Shown: positions 12,530-23,748, counted from the stretch's first letter. The stretch is DNA of 64,000 nucleotides from Maniola hyperantus (GCF_902806685.2 NC_048562.1:5324368-5388367); one strand, 5' to 3'. Translations and numbers: made by a program. Notes: generated by a model not told the origin, from the letters alone.

Positions 12530-12670
12530 TTCTAGGACCTTTAGAAAGAAATAGCGGTTTCGTAGAGCGTTGTCTCTGTCTTTGAGACCGACAAACGTGA
12601 CAGAGAAAGAGACAAAGCTCTATGAAGCCGAAATCTCTTTCTAAAGGTCGATGAATAACATTTCCTGCCG
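12530..12670. mobile_element. Palindromic MITE family K, partial
   Basis: TTCGTAGAGCGTTGTCTCTG and AGAGACAAAGCTCTATGAAG are the inverted arms. A similar partial copy lies at 3610-3744. Confidence 0.7.
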
Positions 12671-12959
12671 GCTTACTGTTCATTGATAGTAAGTACCTAC
12701 TACGTCGAAAATATTCAAGGTTTACTACCTCATTAAAAAGACTGCTTGCTTAAGGCAATTTATTTCATACTAATATTACAAAGAGGTAAAGTTGGTTTGT
12801 AGTAGTCTCTGAAACTACTAAACCGATTATGGAAAATCTTGCACCAGAGAAGGCTACTTTTTATATTCAAAAAAATTAGAGATCCCTACGAAAATTGTAA
12901 TAGGCTACCCGTGCGAAGCCGGGGTGGGTCGCTAGTTTGATATAAATACTTTGACAGTT

Positions 12960-13420
12960 TATTTGACAAAAACACGGTCCGACACAGTGGGCGACAACCT
13001 TTAACTGTCGATTTCCAATAAATTAATCTATAATATTATAGTAATAATAATTCTATAATTAAATTTTTTCGCCCTAAATAATAATAACCATAATTCTTCT
13101 CATTTTCAAAAATTAATACCGATCCGTAATTTATTCTTATAACATATTTATGATTATTAATAATAATGTACCTATACTTATTAAACAAAAAATAATTAAA
13201 ACCACCCACATGTTTTCAAAGTTTTTAAACAAATCGCGTCTTTTAATAAGTCTAATTAATAAGTATTATAATCAAATCAATGTGAATTAATTAAATGTTT
13301 TTAATCATTTTTATTACGACGAATAAAATATTTTAGCGTTTAAAATATTATTCATTTACTCATTTTATTATTTAAGGGGGATGCAATGCTTATAATAGCG
13401 GAGGGGAAAAGTAGTATTTT
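12960..13420. other. Unique AT-rich DNA
   Basis: Very AT-rich, no splice-supported frame or repeat seen. It may include the CTDSPL2 3' untranslated region or end: an AATAAAAT on the minus strand (about 13365) is a possible but distant polyadenylation signal. Confidence 0.4.
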
Positions 13421-13617
13421 AGGGTTCCGTACCTCAAAAGGAAAAACGGAACCCTTATAAGATCACTGATATCTGCCTGTCTGTCTGTCTGTAGGTTGGT
13501 CGGTATACAATCGGTGTACAAAAAGCGTATTTTCATTTCGTTTCAGTAACAAAAAGACTCATCCCACCATTTTATATTTACCGCCGCATTGAAAAGCATC
13601 CCCCTTAAGTCGACATT

Positions 13618-13915
13618 GGTACTGATTCTGAGTACAACTAAATTTTAGAGCATTCCCATCCTCTTCTCACTAATATAATATGAAAAGGACAAACATAGTT
13701 TAACAGTTTTAAGTCAAATTTAGAGCCGTCAAACCTAGTGACTTTAGCTGCCAGTCGCGAGCGTATCGTTTAAATTTGTAGCGTGCACTAAAATTTGGAG
13801 TCTTTAAATGTAAAAATCATGTTCCGTCCTTCTTTAGCAATATTAAAAAGAAGAGGATGCAGATACCCTAAATTTAGTTTAGCGAAAAACTCTAGAATCA
13901 GCGCCATTTTTGTCG
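13618..13915. mobile_element. MITE-like element, family J
   Basis: Same family as 17482-17823: GTACTGATTCTGAGTACAAC at one end, GTCAAACCTAGTGACTTTAG inside, and AGAATCAGCGCCATTTTTG at the other end. No coding capacity. Confidence 0.7.
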
Positions 13916-14054
13916 TACTTTAAAGTACAAAACGCCAACGCTATCCTTCCTCTTAAACAGAATCTGAATAGACATTTTTTGGTGAAACTTTTGTAAACGT
14001 GTAGGTGGGTTATCTAGTACGGTTTGAATGATCATGATGATGTGTTAAGCTCGT

Positions 14055-17000
14055 TTAGTCGGGCGGCAGGTAGCTGAATAGTTTGTATTTGTCCCGGATG
14101 TATGGCCGGACGTCGTCCTTCTGCAAATTTAAATAATTAATCTAAATATATAAAAGGTAAAGGTGACTGACTGATCTATCAACGCACAGCTCAAACTACT
14201 GGACGGATCGGGCTGAAATTTGGCATGCAGATAGCTATTATGATGTAGGCATCCGCTAAGAAAGGATTTTTGAAAATTCCACCACCAAGAGGGTAAAATA
14301 GGGGTTTGAATTTTGTGTAGTCCACGCGAGCATAACCTAGTTGATAACTAATTAACTACTAGACTAGATGATGCCCGCGAGTCGTCCGCGAGGATTTAGG
14401 TTTTTAAAAATCCCATGGGAAGCGGTAACTCTTTAATTTTCCGGGATAAAAAGTAGCCAATGTCCTTCCCCGGGATATAAGCTAACTCTGTACCAAATTT
14501 CATCAAAATCGGTTGGACGGTTGGGCCGTGAAAAGCTAGCAGACAGACAGACAGACAGACACACTTTCGCATTTATAATATTAGTATGGATTAGTATGGA
14601 GTATGGATTAGTATTAGTATTCGTTTTTATTTTATTTAGATACAAGTTAGCCCTTGACTGCAATTTCACCTGGTGGTAAGTGATGATGCAGTCTAAGAGG
14701 CTAACCCGGAAGGGGTATGGCAGTTTTTATTAAACCCATACCCCTTTGGTTTCTACACGGCATCGTACTGGAACGCTAAATAGCTTGGCGGCACGGCTTT
14801 GCCGGTAGGGTGGTAACTAGCCACGGCCGAAGCCTACCACCAGACCAAACCAGAAATTTAGAAATTATAAAATTCCAAACCCCTGCCAGGAATCGAACCC
14901 GGGACCTCCCACTAACAAGACCACAGCGCTCACCACTGCGCCAGGGTGGTCGTCAAAATAGTAACAAGTGTAAGAATTTCTAGTACCGCGGAAGATACGG
15001 GAAGCGATCGAAATTAGTCGCCACCCGAATTTCAATCGTGACAATGGATGGATGCTACCCTCAGCGTGGAAACCGCTTTTTGACGCTAAGACAAGGGCAT
15101 CAGTCGTGGGACGGGACACCATTAGCTCCGCGTGCCTGGATTTCGGTGACAGTTCCAGTGATGAAGAACAGCAGGAACTGTCGGGAGACGATCGGCAGCT
15201 GTCTCCCCCCCCCCACCCCAGCCACCCTCACAACGGGCTCTACGGGCAGCGGCACGTGCGTCCCGCAGTCAAAACCGCGGCGCGTGCGCGGACGGACTCC
15301 CTTGAAAAAGGACCCCGGATGGGTTCGAAACTAGCCGGGCTAACGTCGACTACACACGTGAGTAAGCCGGGACAGATAGTATTTATAAGTGTAAGAATAC
15401 TCACAGTGGCCAAATGTTCGAGGAAAGGCAGTAGTTTGAGTAGTTCATTGTCGCTGCGGTCCACGAACCAACTGTCTATGGGGATGCCGTTCTCCAGCTG
15501 ATATCCAAAGGCCTGGGGACAGCAATGTAATGTTAGCAGAATTGGGGACAACAATGTATAATTGTTTACAAAACTGGGGACGACAAATGTATTAACTGTT
15601 TACAAAACTGGGGACAGTAATGTATGTAGTATACAGAATTGGGGACAAAAATGTATATTCTGTTTACAGAATTGGGGACAAAAATGTATATTCTGTTTAC
15701 AAAATTGGGGACAACAAATGTATAGCCCGTTTACAAAATTGGGGACAAAAACGTATTGTGATTTTACGGAATTGGGGACAGCAATGTATAGACTGTTTAC
15801 AGAATTGGAGACTAGAATGTAGACAGTTCACAATGGGGACAAAATGTACAGACTAAAAAATTGGGGATAAATTATTGTCTACTAAAATGATGATCTGACT
15901 AAATGATAGACCTGTATATTTTTCGAGGATCCAAGAGATACGCGGGGACATACCTGCGGACTGTTATCGACGATGACAGTTTTGCGTAGATCTCTCCCTA
16001 GGATCGATAGATCTTTTACATAGTTGCCGTTCACCAGCAGACAGTGTTCACGAAATAATCTGAAACAATAACATCAATGTTGGAATTTTTAACGCGAATT
16101 ATGTCACAACGTATCTTATTCATGTCTGATGTCACAATAAGACATTTATTTCACAGCATGTCATATTCATGTATGATGTCACAATGAGACATTTATTTCA
16201 CAGCGTGTCATATTCATGTATGATGTCACAATGAGACATTTATTTCACAGCGTGTCATATTCATGTATGATGTCACAATGAGACATTTATTTCACAGCGT
16301 GTCATATCCATGTCTGATGTCACGAGACATTTATTTCACAGCGTGTTATATTCATGTCACAACATGTCATGAGACAATGTGTCAATTTCATGTCACAATG
16401 TGTCATTATTCGTGTCACAGCGTGTCATATTTATGTCACGGTGTCATCCCCTTACCTATATTTAATCCACCGTCGTGCAGGATCCAAAAGGTTTAGAAGT
16501 CGATCAGCATACACCCGCTTGCTCGCCGTAAATAGAATCACTTCGTAAAGACGAGAAACCCTCGATAGAAACTCGGCGAAATGCGGCCGCGTTCGTACGA
16601 AGACCTGCGAAAAAATACTTTTACAGTGAAAAACGGATTAATGGAAGGGGTCGCGACCGTCAACAATGACGATTACAACACTGTCATCATCATCAATCAA
16701 TTGCTGGGTCACTATTGAGCACAAATCTCCTCTCAGAATGAGAAAGGTTTTAGGTGGATTTAGGTTTTTAAAAATCCCGTAGTAACAACTCTTTTATTTT
16801 CCGGGATAAAAAGTAGCATAATATGTCATTCTAAAAATCCCGTAGTAACAACTCTTTTATTTTCCGGGATAAAAAGTAGCATAATATGTCATTCTAAGTC
16901 TTCAACTATACCCAAGCAAAAATCACGTCGAAAGTAACGGGCAATTTTAGTCATCATGATGAATTTGTCTAATATTATTTAAAAAAAAGCGGCCAAGTGC

Positions 17001-20000
17001 AAGTTAGACTCGCGCACCGAGGATTCCGTACTCAGGTATTTTTTCGACATTTTGCACGATAAATCAAAAACTATTTTGCATAAAAATAAATAAAAATCTA
17101 TTTTAGAATGTACAGGTAAAGCCCTTTCATATGATACCCCACTTGGTATGGTAATCTTTGAAAATTAAAATACTAATTTTTCATGCACACATTTAAATTT
17201 TTTTTTGTGAAGTAAACACAAATTCACAGTTTTCGGTTTTTTCCTTTTGAGGTACGGAACCATAAAAAATAAATATTAGTATGAATGGGTATAAGATCCT
17301 TACCGTATACCGGCAATCCTGGAAGAGAACAGGGAAATGGAAGCTCGCGTCGGGAAGCTCTTGTAGCGAACAGTGCACGAGCGTCTCGTCCAGATCCAAC
17401 ACCTGCAAATAATGTATAACTGTTTACAAAATTGGGGACAACAAATGTACTGACTGTTTACGAAACTAGGGATAATGTATATAATGGTACTGATTCTGAG
17501 CACAACCTAAGTTTAGAGTAGTCGCATACTCTTCTTACTAATGTAATATGAAAAGGACAGACACAGTTTGACAGTTTTAAATTTTATTTTTAGATGGTAA
17601 ACCCCGTGATTTTAGCGCACAGTCGCGAGCCACTGTTTAAATTTATAGCGTGCACTAAAATTTAGAGTCTTTAAATGTAAAGTTCATGTCGCGTTCTGTC
17701 CCTTTTTAGCAAGAAAAGAAAAGAAAAGAAAAGAAGAGTATCTGCATCCTTTTCTTTGTTAAAAAGAAAAGGATGCAGATACTCTAAATTTAGTTTAGAG
17801 AAAGACAACGGAATCGGTGCCACTGTATACAGAATTGAGGACAAAAATATATACAAAATTGGGGACAAAAATGTATTGACTTTTTACAGAATTGGGGACT
17901 TGACTTTTTACAGAATTGGGGACAGCAATGTATAGACCTTCACCGTTAAAGCAAGTGATATTTAATTACCTAAACGCACATAACTCCGAAAAGTTAGAGG
18001 TGCGTGCCCGGGGACCTCGACCTCAGATTGAGAGGCGGATGTCCTAACCACTAGGCTATCACAGTTTGCACCTGCGCAGAAGTCTAATTTTGGGGATGAA
18101 CTTACCAGACTGAAGTCGGGGCTGGTCCTAGTCTTGAGCGGCAAGGCGGGGTAGCGAGCCCGCAGAGCGCCCGTTGCCACCGTCTCTAATGGGGGTAGCT
18201 GTGAAATAATACGATTTTTTAACAAAACACTCTGACGGGAAGCTTCGACCGTGGCTAGATAGTAGATACCACCCTAACGGCAAAGCCAAAGGGGTATGGG
18301 ATTAATAAAAACTGCCACTTCCATCTTAGACTGCATCATCACTTACCACCAGGTGAGATTGCAGTAAAAGGCTAACTTGTATCAAAATAATAATAAAAAA
18401 ACAACATAACGTGATACCCGTGGGAGGCATGAGGTGGTAAAGAATCTTCTAAATATATAAAAGGAAAAGGTGACTGACTGACTGACTGATCAACGCACAA
18501 CTCAAACTACTGGACAGATAGGGCTGAAATTTGGCATGCAGATAACTATTATGACGTTGGCATCCGCTAAGAAAGGATTTAAAAATTCAACCCCTAAGAC
18601 AGTGTAATAGGGGTTTGAAATTTGGGTAGTCCACACTGACGAAGTCGCGAGCCTAAGCTAGTTTGTTCATGACTCCGATGTGACAGCCCTGCAAACGGCT
18701 GACAATTAGAAAATAATAGTTTAGTTTGTGATTGGTTGGTGACTCAAAATGGTTAGCACCCACTGATATTTTTGTCTCTATCGTTTGTATGGGATTACGT
18801 GACAGAGATCGCTATAGTTACTTCTTTACTGGGATAGGGTATATAGCGTACCTGTTTGATGAATAAGTAAGGATCAAACGCATCCGCCCAAGACGATATC
18901 TGTTCGCAGTCGGAGCGGACGCTGCACGAAGATATGACCGCAGCCGCTTCCTCCTGCAAACATCATCACCATCATGATCAACCCAGCACGGGTCTCCTCT
19001 CAGAGTGAGAAGGGTTTTGGCCATAGTCTACCACACTGGCCATGTGCGGATTGGTAGACTTCACACACCTTTGAGAACATTATGGAGAACTCTCAGGCAT
19101 GCAGGTTTCCTCACGATGTTTTCCTTCACCGTTAAAGAAAGTGATATTTAATTAATTAAAACGCACATAATTTCGAAAAGTTAGAGGTGCGTGCCCGGGA
19201 TCGAACCCCCGACCTCCGATTAGAAGGCGGACGTCCTAACCACTAGGCTATCACTGCTTCGACTGCCTGCAAACATATCAAGGTCTTACTGAATTGAAGT
19301 TAGAAGCTATGGACAAAAAAAACCGGCCAAGTGCGAGTCTGGCTCGCGCAACGAGGGTTCCGTTCTACAGTCGTATTTTTTCGACATTTTGCAGGATAAC
19401 TCAAAAGCTATGATGCATAAAAATAAATAAAAATCTGTTTTAGAATGCACAGGTGAAGCCCTTTCATATGATACCCCACTTGATATAGTTATCTTAATTC
19501 GAAAATTGAAAATACTAATTATTAGTTCATGACCACAATTAATTTTTTTTGTGTGATGTAACCACAAATTCACGGTTTTTTCGATTTTTCCCCGAATGTC
19601 AGCTGTAAGACCTACCTACCTGCCAAATTTCATGATTCTAGTTCAACGGGAAGTACCCTACAAGTTTTCTTGACTGACACGACGGACAGACAGACAACAA
19701 AGTGATCCTACGAGGGTTCCTTTTCTCCTTTTGAAGTACGGAACCGTAACTGTTAAGTTGTATAGCCATTTTACCTCTAGGTCAGGTGTTGGCTCATCGT
19801 GACAATGTAGGGAGTTCTCGTCCACCACCACGTCGGATGCACTCTGAAAAAAAAAAGTGGCTGTGACATACGGACGGACAGACAGACAGACAGACATCTA
19901 AAAGGAAAATCTATAAGTCTGAATATATAAGGGTTCCATTTTTTGCCATTTGGCTACGGAACTTTAAAAAAACCGGCCAAGTGCGAGTCAGGCTCGCACA

Positions 20001-23000
20001 CTGAGGGTTCCGTACTACAGTCGTATTTTTTCGACATTTTGCACGATAATTCAAAAACTATGATGCATAAAAATAAATAAAAATCTGTTTTAGAATGTAC
20101 AGGTGAGTTTAATTTTTTTGTGTGATCTAACCCTAAATTCAGTTTTCAGATTTTTTCCCCTAAAGCCAGCTATAAGACCTACCTTCCTGCCAAATTTCAT
20201 GATTCTAGGTCAACGGGAAGTACCCGGTAGGTTTCTTGAACGACTGACAGACAGACAGACAGACAGACAGACAACAAAGTGATCCTATATGGATTCCGTT
20301 TTTCCTTTTGAGGTACGCCCTAAAAACCCTAAAAATCTAGTGTAACTAGCAGACCCTCGCTCGGGTGGGACTTAGAAAATCGGGAGAGCGGGGGGGGGGG
20401 GGGGGGGGCACCACACGATTAGATATATACTCTACTTATATGTTAACACTCACAATTTGCGTACTGAACATAGTTGTCCTGCTCTAGCATATAGGCAAGT
20501 GTAGCTGTTGGAGAGAGAAAGAGAATCACTCACCCATCCAGCAGCTTCCGAAGCCAGGCTTTGGCTGATCTCTGCAAGGAAACCAGAGCTAGGGCTCCGA
20601 GCGGAGAGGGCTTCCAAACTTTCTATAGCCGTGCCCTGCGCGTCGCCACACGTAGATGATATCTCGCACTCTGCATCCCGGACGTAGCTGTCCTGCTCTA
20701 GCATTGAGACAAAATCCGGCTGTGGGAGAGAGATAGTTACAGTACGCGGCCGGAAGTACATCGCCTTTTAGAATGACATTTCAGCTTTGTAGAGCGTTGT
20801 CTTTGTCACTCATACCTATATGACGTTTTGTCGGTCTCAACGACAGGGACAACGCTATACAATTCTGCTATCTCCTTCTAAAGGTCGATGTACATTACTT
20901 TCGGCCGTGTACTGTATATTATAGAAGGGATTCTTCAGTTAACTCTGAATATCAGTAAAGTCATACAATATCATTTTCATACGTCACTTCCACCGAAAAT
21001 GGTCAAACCCTTCACATACTGAGAGGAGAGAGCTATGTGCGGAGTTCCTCTACGTGATCAAATCAGAAATGAGGAGATCCGTAGGAGAACTAGAGTAACC
21101 GACATAGCTCAACGGGTTGCGAAGCTGAAGTGGCAATGAGCAGGGCATATAGTTCGTATAACCGATAGACGTTGGGGTCCCAAGGTGCTGGAATGGCGAC
21201 CAACCGTAAGCAGCGTCGGAAGACCCCCCACTAGGTGGAAGGACGACATCAAACGGGTCGCAGGGAGCCGCTGGATGGCGGCAGCGCAAGACCGTGGCGT
21301 GTGGAAGTCCCTACAAGAGACCTATGTCCAGCACTGGACGTCTATTGGTTGATGATGATGATGATGATGATGACTGAGAGGAGACCCGTGCTCTGTAGTG
21401 AGCCGGCTATGGGTTGATCATGATGATGATATGAAGTATCACATACCTGCACATATTTCTCAGCTGAATTCAAAAAATCGCCGCACGAATCCAAATCATC
21501 AGTCGTAGAAGTAGGCTGATGCATTTCCAGATCATTGCTAGACTTTCTTCTCTTCTGCAACTTCTTCTCACACTTCCTCTCTTCTCTATCTCTATCTGTT
21601 GTCATGACTCTAGCTGCTCTGTCCGCTAATAAATTGATATCATCGTCTTCCGTTGCCAAGCCGTTGGTCAAATCGTTTGCCAAATTGCCAAGCCTTGCTG
21701 GTAGATCGTTGGTAAATCTATGTGGCAAATCGTTGGTGATCAACCTGGCACATTCGGCTATAGCCATCAGATCGTTGAGACAGTCGTTGGGAAGACATAG
21801 TTCGGATGACTCCACTTCGGAGTCGGATTCCGTTTTTGGTATTGGAAAGTCCACAAAGGTGGTTGTGTGTGGTTCATACATTGTGATGTCATTGTCATCT
21901 GGAAAGCTGTTGGTTTGCTCGGGAACGACTGGAGCTATCGAAATAACAATAAAAAAAATAAGTCCAGCAAATTGCTAATGAGCCGCCATTTTAGTGCCGT
22001 CAGCACTAGGCTGAAGTTTCGAGCTGATGGTCGAAAAAAGAAAAAAAAAGATGATATATTTTTATTTCGGTCGACGTCATTTCCATGTTAATGAGACATG
22101 GTTCCAGCGCAATAGCAATTTGCGGTACTTATACAGATCTAGAATCCGTTTAAACTATCGTGAGTGATATCTTATACGCGACGCGTGCGCGAACTGACCC
22201 CTTGATAAAGGACCCCGGGTGGGTTCGAAACTAGTTGGGCTAACGTCGACTGGATACGTGACTAAAGCCGTAGAAATATATCAGATCTAGTATCTGTACA
22301 AGTCCTGCAAACCTGCCTTGCTGGTAAATCGTTGGCTAGTAATCTTTGACAAATGACAGGAGTGAGTGGAAGAAGAAGACATGTTGTGCCGACCCCACGT
22401 AGCGTGAGATAAGGTAAGGAGGAAGAAGAGCTATTTGGCAAATCGTCAGCTATAGCCATCGATCGTTGAGACAGTCGTTGGGAAGACACAGTTCGGACGA
22501 CTCCACTTCGGAGTCGGATTCCGTTTTTGGTATTGGAAAGTCCACAAAGGTGGTTGTGTGTGGTTCATACATTGTGATGTCATTGTCATCCGGGAAGCTG
22601 TTGGTTTGGTCGGGCACAACTGGAGCTTTAGAAATAACAATAAAAAAATATAAAACTGGCCAAGTGCGAGTCAGGCTCCCACAACGAGGGTTCCGTACTA
22701 GTCGTATATTTTCGACATTTTGCACAATAATTCTAAAACTATGATGCATAAAAATAAATGAAAATCTGTTTTAGAATGCACAGGTGAAGACCTTTCATAT
22801 GATACCCCACTTGATATAGTTATCTTACTTAGAAGAAAATACTAATTATTAGTTCGTGACCACAATTTAATTTTCTGTGTGATTTTTCTCTGAATGTTTC
22901 TATGAGATCTACACCTACCTGTCAAATTTCATGATTCTAGGTCAACGGGAAGTACCCTGTAGGTTTCTTGACAGACAGACAGACCGACAGACAAACAGAC

Positions 23001-23748
23001 AGACAGACAACAAAGTGTTCCTGCAAGGGTTCCATTTTTCCTTTTGAGGTACGGAATCCTAAAAATATATTAGAAGAAAAATAAAAACATTACTTTTGGC
23101 TTTTAATTTCTTCTTCGGGCTCTCGTTGGTAGAACTAACTGCAATCTTGCTCAATTTCAACGAAGGCACCCCCCCCATCTGCCGTATCTTACGTATCGGT
23201 GAACTGTTCAACGAAGCCGATTTATCTGGCTTGTCCATCCTCCTGGTTTTACGTGGCGAGCTCAACGCTGACGATACTGACTCTGTCTTCCTCAGCTCCC
23301 TGTTTAACGAACTCTGCCTTAATTGAACACTCTTAGTTGTCCGTACATCTTTAAGTTTGCTCTTCGATGTCGTTGAAACCTTATCGTTTTGAGTCTTCGG
23401 TGGTTTTATACACGTTATATCTTTATTAGAACTCCGTACCACCGTTTGGAATATTGGTTTCTTCGGTTCCTCTTTAGGTTTTCCCCGAGTCTTATTCTCC
23501 ACTGGTTTCTCCATGCTTTTAGCGGTTTTAGTTCTTACCGGTCTGGTTTTTAAGTCCAAATTCTTTTGAGATCTAGTGATGCAATGGAGATGAGGTCGGG
23601 GGACCAGCCCATTGTCCGCTTTTAAGATCTTTTTCCAGGTTGATTTGTTATTCAGAATGGTTTTTAGTTGTTTCTGTTTGGATTTCGTCACCCGCTGTGT
23701 GTTTCTGGTTGAGAGCGGTCGCTCCCTCTTTCTACTTCTTAACCGCAT
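14055..23748 (-). CDS. CTDSPL2: CTD small phosphatase-like protein 2 (HAD/FCP1-SCP family), 11 coding exons
   Basis: Predicted serine/threonine phosphatase of the FCP1/SCP branch of the HAD superfamily. Coding exons in transcript order: 23748-23094, 21934-21447, 20719-20534, 19843-19775, 18953-18852, 18198-18106, 17402-17304, 16604-16456, 16059-15954, 15512-15405, 14120-14055 (stop TAA). All introns are GT-AG and the phases join into 706 codons. The start MRLRSRK resembles the vertebrate CTDSPL2 start; residues 1-500 are basic then acidic and low-complexity. The catalytic domain follows FDPYLFIKQ (about 492-500): DLDET with nucleophile and acid/base Asp534 and Asp536, FTASK with Thr590, a Lys at 629, VDNSP with Asp645, and a C-terminus ending LPPD. 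The family dephosphorylates phosphoserine proteins, including the RNA polymerase II CTD and SMADs; the substrate here is not shown. It is longer than human CTDSPL2 (466 residues), mainly through the N-terminal half. Catalytic residues are intact. Confidence 0.93.
14139..14345 (+). mobile_element. Helitron-like short repeat, family B
   Basis: Same family: AATATATAAAAGGTAAAGGT to GTCCACGCGAGCATAACCTA. Lies just upstream, in CTDSPL2 intron 10. Confidence 0.65.
14346..14590 (-). mobile_element. Helitron-like short repeat, family C
   Basis: ACTAGATGATGCCCGCGAGT, TTTCCGGGATAAAAAGTAGC, CATCAAAATCGGTTGGACGG, (CAGA)n and CACTTTCGCATTTATAATAT. Other copies: 23825-24012, 26035-26263, 50598-50792, 59555-59782, 60172-60420; fragments at 16750-16900 and 28448-28545. 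Confidence 0.7.
14630..14965 (-). mobile_element. tRNA-derived SINE, family G, in CTDSPL2 intron 10
   Basis: The minus strand starts with a head ending in the box-B-like GGTTCGATTCCTGGCAGGGG and ends with GGGCTAACTTGTATCTAAAT. A near-identical copy is at 53565-53912 (minus). Head-less copies: 18245-18400, 25765-25970 and 30130-30345. Confidence 0.8.
15000..15372 (+). mobile_element. Possible 5' fragment of a LINE in CTDSPL2 intron 10
   Basis: GC-rich segment with two overlapping open frames (15038-15334 and 15052-15501). Its right end (GGGTTCGAAACTAG, GGGCTAACGTCGACT, ACGTGA) is repeated at about 22177-22275, so it belongs to a dispersed family. The open frames are not phosphatase exons. Classification as a retrotransposon 5' end is a guess from composition and repetition. 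Confidence 0.4.
15513..15875. repeat. Minisatellite of about 30-36 bp in CTDSPL2 intron 9
   Basis: Roughly nine imperfect units containing TTGGGGACAAAAATGTAT and GTTTACAGAAT fill most of the intron. The first unit (GGGGACAGCAATGTAATG) begins at the splice acceptor of exon 10, so the acceptor pyrimidine tract (minus strand CATTGCTGTCCCCAG) is itself part of the repeat. Confidence 0.85.
16085..16445. repeat. Minisatellite of 47 bp filling CTDSPL2 intron 8
   Basis: The unit contains GACATTTATTTCACAGCGTG, TCATATTCATGTATGATG and TCACAATGA. Starts at 16141, 16188, 16235 and 16282 are exactly 47 bases apart; the following copies are shorter and diverged. The array occupies nearly all of the intron between exons 8 and 9 and stops about 10 bases from the donor at 16455. 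Confidence 0.9.
17405..17940. repeat. Same minisatellite as intron 9, in CTDSPL2 intron 6, interrupted by a MITE
   Basis: Units with AAAATTGGGGACAACAAATG occur at about 17430-17480 and 17825-17935, on both sides of a short inverted-repeat element (17482-17823). The first unit starts within about 15-20 bases of the acceptor of exon 7, the exon that carries the catalytic DLDET motif. Confidence 0.8.
17482..17823. mobile_element. MITE-like element, family J
   Basis: The ends are imperfect inverted repeats (left GTACTGATTCTGAGCACAAC; right GAATCGGTGCC). The interior contains AGTCGCGAGC and GCGTGCACTAAAATTT. Other copies are at about 13618-13915 and 31130-31445, with fragments near 7290-7330 and 38155-38290. 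It is inserted inside the intron 6 minisatellite. Confidence 0.7.
18449..18665 (+). mobile_element. Helitron-like short repeat, family B
   Basis: TCTAAATATATAAAAGGAAA to GAAGTCGCGAGCCTAAGCTA. In CTDSPL2 intron 5. Confidence 0.7.
18955..19262 (-). mobile_element. tRNA-derived SINE (family E), nearly full length
   Basis: Read on the minus strand, a tRNA-like head (TAGCCTAGTGGTTAGGACGT and box B GGTTCGATCCC) is followed by the tail CATCGTGAGGAAACCTGCAT, TTCTCCATAATGTTCTC, GAGGAGACCCGTGCTGG and a (CATGATG)n end. It abuts exon 5 of CTDSPL2; the acceptor of that exon is at 18954. Confidence 0.85.
19316..20312 (-). mobile_element. Two family A repeats around CTDSPL2 exon 4
   Basis: Minus copies at 19316-19745 and 19970-20312 flank exon 4 (19775-19843) closely. 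Other minus copies: 16988-17270, 22653-23062, 28013-28445, 34617-35128, 37134-37950 (split), 39232-39627, 41827-42256 and 47775-48160. Confidence 0.8.
20390..20408. repeat. Poly-G run (19 G)
   Basis: An uninterrupted G run in CTDSPL2 intron 3; a second run of 26 G is at 30494-30519. Confidence 0.9.
20740..20915. mobile_element. Palindromic MITE, family K, next to the CTDSPL2 exon 3 acceptor
   Basis: Both ends carry AGTACGCGGCC or GGCCGTGTACTGT, followed by a TACATCG or CGATGTACA block; the arms are long inverted repeats containing TTGTAGAGCGTTGTC. The element ends about 20 bases upstream (in transcript sense) of the exon 3 acceptor, in branch-point territory. Relatives are at 2074-2252, 3610-3744, 12530-12670 and 51125-51290. 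Confidence 0.75.
21045..21355 (+). mobile_element. 3' end of an RTE-like LINE reverse-transcriptase ORF (broken)
   Basis: Plus-strand translation gives LRDQIRNEEIRRRTRVTDIA, then QRVAKLKWQ, an in-frame stop, AGHIV, RWGPKVLEW, VAGSRWMAAAQDRGVWKSLQ and ETYVQHWTSIG. This resembles the common C-terminus of insect RTE-type polymerases. It is interrupted by a stop and a small deletion and lies in intron 2 of CTDSPL2, antisense to it. Confidence 0.75.
21958..22135 (-). mobile_element. MITE family H in CTDSPL2 intron 1
   Basis: AAGTCCAGCAAATTGCTAAT at the left and CAATAGCAATTTGCGGTACT at the right, inverted relative to the 9-kb copy. It lies about 25 bases upstream of the exon 2 acceptor. Confidence 0.85.
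22262..22627 (-). pseudogene. Partial, decayed duplicate of CTDSPL2 exon 2
   Basis: About 190 bases starting at an acceptor (AAAG then CTCCAGTTG) are nearly identical to the first 190 bases of the true exon 2 (21934 downward): both encode PDDNDIT, FVDFPIPKTESDS and ELCLPNDCLND in the same phase. After LND the copy has lost bases, shifts frame and then retains only scattered pieces such as NDLPAR. No donor in phase is evident, so it is probably a dead exon, although its acceptor is intact and could be used. Confidence 0.75.

Noticed and set aside
15038..15501. Plus-strand open frames of 98 and 149 residues
   Set aside because: They lie antisense to CTDSPL2; the right part is the reverse of exon 10 and the left part is a dispersed repeat also present near 22.2 kb.
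18970..19260. tRNA gene signals (box A and box B) in several places
   Set aside because: They belong to SINE heads with long unrelated tails and A-rich or ATG-repeat ends; the cloverleaf is degraded, so no tRNA gene is called.
21535..21978. 147-residue plus-strand open frame
   Set aside because: Shadow of CTDSPL2 exon 2 on the opposite strand.
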